DNA from: Simmondsia chinensis
Taxonomy: Eukaryota > Streptophyta > Magnoliopsida > Caryophyllales > Simmondsiaceae
NCBI GenBank assembly: GCA_018398585.1
Contig: JAGTTD010000015.1
Location: 6,453,001 to 6,517,000, forward strand
DNA: 64,000 nucleotides
Direction: 5' to 3'
A model generated the notes under the pieces. It saw only the letters and a program-made list of their open reading frames with translations, did not search any database and had not been told where the DNA came from. Made by a program: the position numbers and the translations under genes. Shown piece by piece: positions 57,060 through 64,000 of the stretch. Numbering within the stretch: the first letter of the stretch is position 1; each line of letters begins with the position of its first letter.

Positions 57060-57182
57060 ATTTTGTTATTGAATGTCTAATTTGATATTTGTTACAAGTA
57101 TTTATACTAATTCACCCAACAACTCAACTAACTCAACTAACTCTCCTAATTACACTTTTATTTAACACTAATATATGTATCA
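56622..57182 (-). mobile_element. Gypsy-like LTR and gag start, truncated
   Basis: On the minus strand an LTR of 285 bp (57182-56898), TGATACATAT ... GTTGCATCA, is followed by TTTGGTATCAGATTT, a partial tRNA-iMet primer site, and then a gag start. It is cut at 56621, where the TRIM array begins. The LTR has AGTATAAATACTTG as a TATA region and a GA microsatellite (about 57021-57053). Confidence 0.75.
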
Positions 57183-60100
57183 CATTTTGTGATTGATTGA
57201 TATAGAAAATGAAGTGTATGGGTGTAGTTGTGTGTAGTTAATTTTTCCCCTTAGGAAAAGGTTAGAATTTTAATTTAATTCTATCTCCTAGTGAAGTCGG
57301 CAGTGGACGTGAAACATAATTTTGTTTTTTTTTTTATAAATTCTTTAAATGGTTAGAATTTTAGGGATAGAAGATTACTATTTTTTTAGAGGGTGAGGTT
57401 GTTACCAACTTCTAAATCCGTGTGATGCACGGTCATGGTTTAAATTTTGGACAATTATAAATTATAAATTATGTCAAATCGATAATTTAGTTTTCTAAAA
57501 CAAAAGTGTATTATATACTATGACAATAATTAAAAGATGTACCTTTTCATTAATTAGTTATAGTTGTGTCAATTCCATGAGTTGTGTGATGTGTATACCT
57601 AGGGTCATGCATAGTGTTTTTATTCATACTTAGTTTAATTGCAATTGTTTATTTTACCATCATTGTTCAATATTGTGTCTTCACTAAATTTTCCTTATAC
57701 ATTTAGTACTGATGACTTCACACACTACTCAATGTTCGATTGTCGAGTAATAATTTCGACTTTCTATGATTCGATAATAAAAGAACATTGCTGATCTAAA
57801 AAGGAAAACATATTAGTAGAATTAAATTATTACACATATTGATAAATTTTGAAAAATAAAAAGAAGTGAAACTCAAAAGAGTTTAGAAAAACTAATAATT
57901 TTTGTGTATTTTATTCATTTGAAACTATCAAAAAAGTTATCAATCTTTAATATGACCAAAAATTAATTTTTTTAGGGAAGATATTTTTATTTAAAAAAGA
58001 AATTTCTTTTCACAATATATTTTTTTTTGTATTTCCTATAATTTTTCTTTATTTAATCTTTTTTATTTAAATCTTCTACAAATTCAACTTAATCCTATTT
58101 TTTTTAGAAACATATGTTAAACTTTGTAATTATCTTTTACAAAAATTTGGGAGATAACCAAATTAAATTCAAATAGCATATCTTTTACAAAAGTTTAATT
58201 TTCACATGGGAGATAAGATTAATCTATATTACAATCAAAACCTCAAAATCAAATCAAATAGGCACACATGTTATTTGAGGACAATTTAAGGAATGGTTTA
58301 TTGGAACGTAATTTCTTTTTCATACTTTTACCAAATAAGTTTAATTTTTTAATCACATTTTAAAGAGTGAAAAAAGAGAAAGTGTTACCGAGATATATAA
58401 GAAGATCCAAGGGCCTAATCTGAAGAATAGCATCATCTTTGTTGAGTGTAAAGGTCAAAAACTAACCATTATCCTTCTCTCTTTCGTATTTTCTCTTCCT
58501 TCAATTTTGATTCTATCATTTTGTAAATGATTTAATTCGTTGTAAATTATTAATAGAAGCGAGGATACTTTAAATTTAATAGAAGCAATGATACTTTAAA
58601 TTTATAATCACCTAAAATAAGGAGGTGGGGAGGAGAGGGTAGGTTAATTAACCACCACATCATGGGTGGTTTTATTTTTATAAAGTAGTCATTTAAATTA
58701 AGTTACTTCAATTTTTTTTGCCTTAAAAATAATCGGGCCTTAAAATTTTAGTATTTGGGTGGACAAGCCTTCCCATAAAAGGAGGGACTTCTCTTTAAAT
58801 ATATAGATAGGTAGATAGATAATTAAGATAACATAAGATATATATAAAAGATATAAATATAAATATAAATACAGATTATAAAATAATTAATGTATCCATC
58901 TTTATTATTATGCAAAAGTTTCTTCCCTCACCGAATTACACTAAACATTTAAATTCAATTTTATTAATATTAATCTATATTAAAAAAATAATTATGGCTC
59001 TAATTTTACATCTATTCTTAAATTTATTTTAGCATGTCATCCACACATAAAAAAGAAGACAAAGTAATGGAGAAAAACTAAATAAAGCATAACAGAAGAA
59101 GACATTATATTGTACTAAAATTATAAATGCAATGATCAACAACTATGACAAAGCCTTTGAAAGAGAGGTTTGTGGCCCTTTTTATGCATTAAAAAAGAGT
59201 TAGGCAATATAACGCTTGAGAATTCCTTCAGTTTTGAGGTTTTTTTTGGTTATATTAGTGGTGTATTTGGGTAGACCGTTGCAGAATTTGATTTAATGTT
59301 GGAATGAGAGTGATGAGTTGTGGAGTTTCAAATATGCCATGGTGTTGAACTTGAAGGTGGTGGGATAGTGAAATTTGGTGGATCCCTAGAATATTTAATG
59401 GCAATTGGATACTAATTTTCTTATATATTTTTTAGATGAGTGCAGTAGAACACTTTATTTTTTTTTTTTTTTTTTTTTGTGCAGGTAATTGAAGAGATGG
59501 TGGGGAGGAATATAAATGCTTAACCTATTTAAATTTTTTAGTTTTTAGCTATAATTATTAGGTTAGGGGATTGAAGGCATTAGAAAGAAGAAGTCATTTA
59601 TACTTAGCAGATAGAAATAGATTAGGTTTTTTAGATTAATTAGGTATAGGTCTTTTATTTAATTAACAATTTATTATTATGGTTTATTTTTAACATATAA
59701 TCATGTTTATGATTTTGAGTTATATTACAATAACATTAAATTTGGTTAGAATTATGACAGGATTATTTTTTAAAAGTTCAATTTGATTTAGGAGTAGGGT
59801 TAAATCAATGCTTATAAATAGTTGATTACTTTAGAAAGCTTGGATTTTGAATAAATTGAAAATGTTTGTTTATTTCTCTCTTATTTCCTATGCACCAAAG
59901 AAAATACCAACACGCTGTCACCGGATCAAAAGGATAAATAGAAAAATTTGATGTCTGCATATAATATTATATCTATACCACTTACCACAAATTTATCAAT
60001 AATATAAGATTTTTGGACATGCGATTTAAAGGATTTTTTTATTTTTATGTAAGATTTTTACTTTTAAAGGATTTTTTCTTAGCGTGCTTCTTTTAAAGGA

Positions 60101-60353
60101 TTTATACTTTTATAATAATTTGTATTTACACTTTTAATATTATGATAAAATTATTTCATTTGTATAAAGTCAAAGGCCTTTTTAACATTCATCATACTTA
60201 AAAAAAAAAAAAGGTGAAATCATGCTATTTTTTATTTTTTTTTTCCAAGCTGTATACATTATTACATGTCATTCCTCAAAAGTGGCTTGAAAATGGTTCA
60301 ATAGTGACTTGAATAACTCATTTGGCATCAACTCGGCATGATTGGGAACTCGA
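57183..60353. other. AT-rich intergenic DNA, 3.2 kb
   Basis: No gene on either strand. CCGTGTGATGCACGG at 57418 and ATAAAAGGAGGGACTTCTCTTTAAATATATAGATAG near 58780-58815 resemble the two ends of a common plant repeat; this would make 57405-58815 one element, but I cannot confirm it. A T-rich tract lies at 59457-59478. Confidence 0.5.
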
Positions 60354-60791
60354 TGATGCAGCCCGATAATTGGCAGATGGGGCTTGGTGGCTTGACAGCT
60401 TGGCATGATCCCGGTCGAGGCGAGCTACGGATAAATGCGTCCAGATATATGACCGGAGGAGATTGTCATTTTTTAGAATACTTAGCTAATAGTTTATAGA
60501 TAATAATTAATATTTATTTGTACTTATCTTAAAATTTTATTCATATTTTATCTTTTAAGTTTTTAGGTTAGGTAAGTCTTCCTCTATTTAAATAAGAGGA
60601 AAACTAGGATTAATTTAGCATTCAATAATTTTTAGATTTGATTATCAATTTTCTTGGGTTTTCTCTCTTTCTCGAGTTATGAGAAATTGAGTGACTTTTT
60701 CCCTCTTGTTTTTATTACTTTCGTAATAAAAATTAAAGGGAAGGCCATTGAACCTTCTCGTTTCCAAATCCCACTTTTATGCGCTGCATCA
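60354..60791 (+). repeat. left LTR of the non-autonomous element
   Basis: 438 bp, TGATGCAGCC ... GCGCTGCATCA, directly followed by the primer site at 60793-60805 (TTGGTATCAGAGC). Confidence 0.88.
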
Positions 60792-61529
60792 GTTGGTATC
60801 AGAGCTCAAAACGACTTCTAAGATGGCCCATGGGCGACATAGATACGCCGCCATTAGAGATGCGTATGAGCAAGACATTCAACAGCAAACCGAGGGGAGC
60901 TTTGAGGAGATCGAACAAAAATTTTAGCGAATCAAGCATTGCTTGATTCAATTGGGGCTGAATCCCAAGCAAGAGCTGGGGATCTAGACCCAACACCCGC
61001 CGGCACCGGGTGACGAGGACGAAACTGCGGAAAGCTTTTACAATCTCCACCGTCGATCATCCTCCTTGGCCACATGACCACCACAATCACCAACCAAAGT
61101 AATCCCACGAAATCCACTCCAACCCTTAACAATAATATAGCCTACATTTAGCATATATGAGGAGTCCGATCTTGATTTATCTTTTTCACCTATCTTAGAT
61201 GAGTCCACCTATGATGAGCCCATCTGTGATGAGGAGAAAATAAAAAATATCGAGATCTTAGACCTAGCTCCGCCATAATGACCGCACTTCCACCGCCTCC
61301 ATCAACACCAACTTTGCCGTCGGTACAACCTCAACCACTACTGTTAGCTCCACAAAAAAAAAAAATTATCCACTTTACCCGCATCACGAGCACCAACTAA
61401 TAAAAGCCTACATCGAAGTGCTCTACCACTACCCAATGGATCTTCTGGATTTTCTCTGTTGCCATCGCCAACCACCTTCGAGACTAAGCGGCCGAATTCA
61501 TGGACGAATTTTCTCCAACTCGGGGAGAA

Positions 61530-61949
61530 TGATACAGCCCGATAATTGATGGATGGGGCTTTGCAACTTGATAGCTTGGCATGATCCCGGTCGAGGCCAG
61601 CTACGGATAAATGCGGCCAGAGATATGGCTGGAGGAGTTTGTCTTTTTTTAGAATACTTAGTTGGTAGGTTGTAGATAATTATTAATATTTATTTATACT
61701 TATCTTTAAATCTTTTATTTATCTTTTATTTTTTAAGTCTTTTAGATTAGGTAAGTCTTTTATTCTATTGAAATAAGAGAAGGAATAATTTTCAGATTTG
61801 ATTATTAATTTTCTAGGTTTTCTCTTTTTTCGAGTTATGAGAAATTGAGTAACCTTTTCCCCTTTGTTTTTATTATTTTCATTATAAAAGTTAAAGGGAA
61901 GATTATTGAACTTTTTCGTTCCCAAATCCCACTTTTATGTGCTGTATCA
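61530..61949 (+). repeat. right LTR of the non-autonomous element
   Basis: 420 bp, TGATACAGCC ... GTGCTGTATCA. Same order of blocks as the left LTR, for example CTTGGCATGATCCCGGTCGAGG and CCTTCCC-type ends. Confidence 0.88.
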
Positions 61950-62238
61950 TTTGATATAGCTAAATAACGAGCTTCAGTCGACTCAATAACAAGCTCCAGT
62001 CAGCTAGATTAGGCTAAGAAACCGCGCCAAGATGAGTATCAAAACACTAAAATCTTTTTGACCCGATTTTGAACGAATGCATGAAAGCTCAATAAAGCTT
62101 ATCGAACTTATGTTTGAACAAATGGATGCTCAGCCTGACTCATTTTACACCCTTAGGCAGGATATTAAAATCCAAAACAAACATTATTTGACATATAAAT
62201 GAGGGACCTTTATATTGTACCTTTTACTCAAAACATCC

Positions 62239-62272
<34 letters not shown>

Positions 62273-62639
62273 CTTTTAGTTAGGATAACGGCATTTTCGA
62301 CTTCAAACAAAGGTAATAAGTGAATATAATTATTTAAAATATAATTCCTTTAAATAAGACTAGCCTGCCACGGTATTATGGCGTCATTGTTAGTTTTTAT
62401 GCACACAGTATTATGGCGTCATTGTTAGTTTTTATGCACACGGTTTTTGGAATTCGTTCTATTTTTCCCAAAAATTTAGGTGTGGATGCATTATAAACAA
62501 TTTTGGTATTTGATTAGTGACAATCAAATGTTATTATTAAGAGGAATATTGAAACAATACTAAAGTAGTTTATATGAATTTTTTTAATATTGTATATGTT
62601 AAGTTAAAAAGACGATATTATACTAGTGTTAATGAATTT
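61950..62639. other. AT-rich intergenic DNA
   Basis: No gene. Contains an AT microsatellite (about 62238-62270) and a perfect 35-bp tandem duplication (62373-62442). Confidence 0.55.
62373..62442. repeat. 35-bp direct tandem duplication
   Basis: Two adjacent units beginning GTATTATGGCGTCATTG at 62373 and 62408, identical except possibly the last base. Confidence 0.9.
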
Positions 62640-63860
62640 TTTTAGCACCAAATTAGGAATGAGATAATGGTTTTAGCATTGTTTGGTAGAGTTTGCAACT
62701 CAGTTGATGCCTTGCAAATGTGAAAGAATTAAACATCTTTTAATATAGACTATATTTGGCAACACCTTTTAGAAGCATTTGCAACACCATGATACTTAGC
62801 CTCCGGACTGGAACTAGAAACAGCAGGTTGTCATTTAGAAGACCACGAGATATTTTTTCCATTAAGGTACACAAAAAATCTCGATGTGCATCGACGTGTA
62901 TTGGGGCATCCGGCCCAGTCGTCATTTGAATACGCCCCAAGCTGATCGGTGCGAGAAGAAGAAATAGTTAAATCATGATCCAAAGTACTTCAGATGTAAC
63001 GAAGAATGCGCCTGATAGCAACCCAATGAGAATGATGTGGAGCATGCATGAAAAGACAGACCTATAGAATAGCACAAGAAATATCTAGTCTTGTGAATGT
63101 AAAATGCTGCAAAGCACCAACCATACTACGATAGAAAGAAGGATCAATCATAGGTTCACCATCTGCACTTGGAATCAGTAGGCATTGCCATTGGTTTGCA
63201 CAAAAGCATTTTGGTCTTGTCAAGTAGATTGTGAGCATACTTAGCATGAGAGAGAAAGAGACCACGAGAGGAATGAGTCATAGAAATCCAAAAAAAATAA
63301 TTTAAGCATCTCAAGTCTATCATGTCAAACTCACAACGTAGGTTCTATTCAAAGAATGAACCAAAGTATAGGAAGAGGCTGTAAGAACTATGTCATCCAC
63401 ATACACTAGTAAGATAGCCATATCAGCTCCACGTGTAGAATAAACATCGAAGAATTGGATTTACAGCTCACAAAATTAAGACGATGCAAAAACGAGGAAA
63501 AGTGGTTATATCATTCATTTGGGGCTTGCTTGAGTCCACATAAAGGCCTATTCATGATCAGGAAAATTAGCATCCACAAACCCGGCGGCTGCTTCATATA
63601 AACGTCCTCAGTTAAGTTCTTATTTAAAAAAGCATTTTTGACATCAAATTAATGAATAGGCCAATGTCGAGCAGTGGTAATAGCTAAAACTGTGCGAATG
63701 GTAGCGAGCTTTACAACTAGGCTAAAAGTCTCATCATAATTAATACCATGCCTTTGAGTGGAGCCTAGGGCCACAAATCGGGCTACATAAAGCTCAACTT
63801 TGTTGGGATGAATTTCAAAAACTTTCTCTAGTTTATTAGACTAACACAGCGAAATGGTTT
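62640..63860 (-). pseudogene. Copia RT and RNase H remnant
   Basis: On the minus strand the RT box reads RGADMAILLVYVDDIVLTAS (63440-63380), with the YVDD aspartates intact. Downstream are MIDPSFYRSMVGALQHFTFT and RLDISCAIL, then HAPHHSHWVA and RRILRY. Between 63860 and 63500 a degenerate RT N-terminal half can be followed (a QMDVKNAFL-like region and a GLKQAP-like region). Frameshifts and stops throughout. No LTR was found inside the window. Confidence 0.82.
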
Positions 63861-64000
63861 AAAACTCGTAATTTTAAACCTAGAGATGATTTAAAATTCC
63901 TAATTTTAACCTTACAAGCCTCTACTCTAATGCACTCAGAATAATAACATGAAAAAAAGAGCGTAAATAAATAGAAAAGAGAAAAACCAAAAGAAAAGGG
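63861..64000. other. AT-rich DNA at the window end
   Basis: No feature visible. Confidence 0.5.

Larger units (their letters stand above)
60354..61949 (+). mobile_element. non-autonomous LTR retrotransposon related to the CRM-like Gypsy family
   Basis: LTRs 60354-60791 and 61530-61949 start TGATGCAGCCCGATAATTG or TGATACAGCCCGATAATTG and end GCTGCATCA or GCTGTATCA. An exact tRNA-iMet primer site follows the left LTR, and CGGGGAGAA (61521-61529) is the purine tract. The flanking 5-mers CTCGA and TTTGA could be a mutated target-site duplication. The 740-bp interior keeps only a gag-leader remnant (RIKHCLIQLGLNPKQE) like the one at 48810 (RIKLCLIQLGANSNQ). There is no pol. Confidence 0.85.

Overview
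The window is plant nuclear DNA, most likely from a eudicot angiosperm. It is AT-rich, the host genes are intronless berberine bridge enzyme-like (BBE-like) genes, and the spaces between them are filled by plant LTR retrotransposons (Copia, Gypsy), hAT and CACTA DNA transposons, MITEs, a TRIM, a SINE and a nuclear insert of mitochondrial DNA. I cannot name the species. Coordinates were read by eye, without alignment tools.

Only two host genes are intact: BBE-like oxidoreductases at 3509-5140 and 43678-45309, both + strand, both 543 residues, about 87% identical by my count and gapless. They sit in a direct segmental duplication (copy 1 about 2395-22220, copy 2 about 42545-46890) that covers promoter, gene and several kb of 3' flank. 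Copy 1 was expanded by three insertions absent from copy 2: a SINE with a 5S rRNA-derived head (5858-6127), a Gypsy element (6628-11397) and a Copia element (11795-22088) that itself holds a CACTA transposon (15205-19595). Copy 2 keeps recognisable empty sites.

Between the two copies (22240-42150) is a nested transposon block: a long-TIR MITE; the 5' part of one Copia (23058-24981) joined to the 3' part of another (24985-38803). The second is split by a 1.4-kb solo LTR (26577-27977) and by a gag-only Gypsy element (28708-38738). The left LTR of that Gypsy holds a hAT-type MITE (29010-32709), which is split by a larger hAT element with a decayed transposase (29478-32674). Target-site duplications support the order. 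Two more MITEs follow (40495-40996, 41192-42149).

Downstream of the second BBE-like gene are concentric inverted repeats (47268-48002), a decayed 3'-truncated Gypsy element (48280-52570) carrying another hAT MITE, a mitochondrial insert with a chimeric atp8 fragment and a chloroplast-type trnM remnant (53010-54235), a tandem TRIM array on the minus strand (55492-56621), a Gypsy LTR-gag fragment (56622-57182), a long AT-rich stretch, a non-autonomous LTR element (60354-61949) and a minus-strand Copia fragment (62640-63860).

The working biology is the BBE-like pair: predicted secreted FAD oxidases with bicovalent flavin attachment. Their flavin domains are nearly invariant, but they diverge sharply in one strand that lines the predicted active site. 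Everything else is mobile or decayed DNA; the only transposon gene that still looks open is a TnpA-like gene in the CACTA element.
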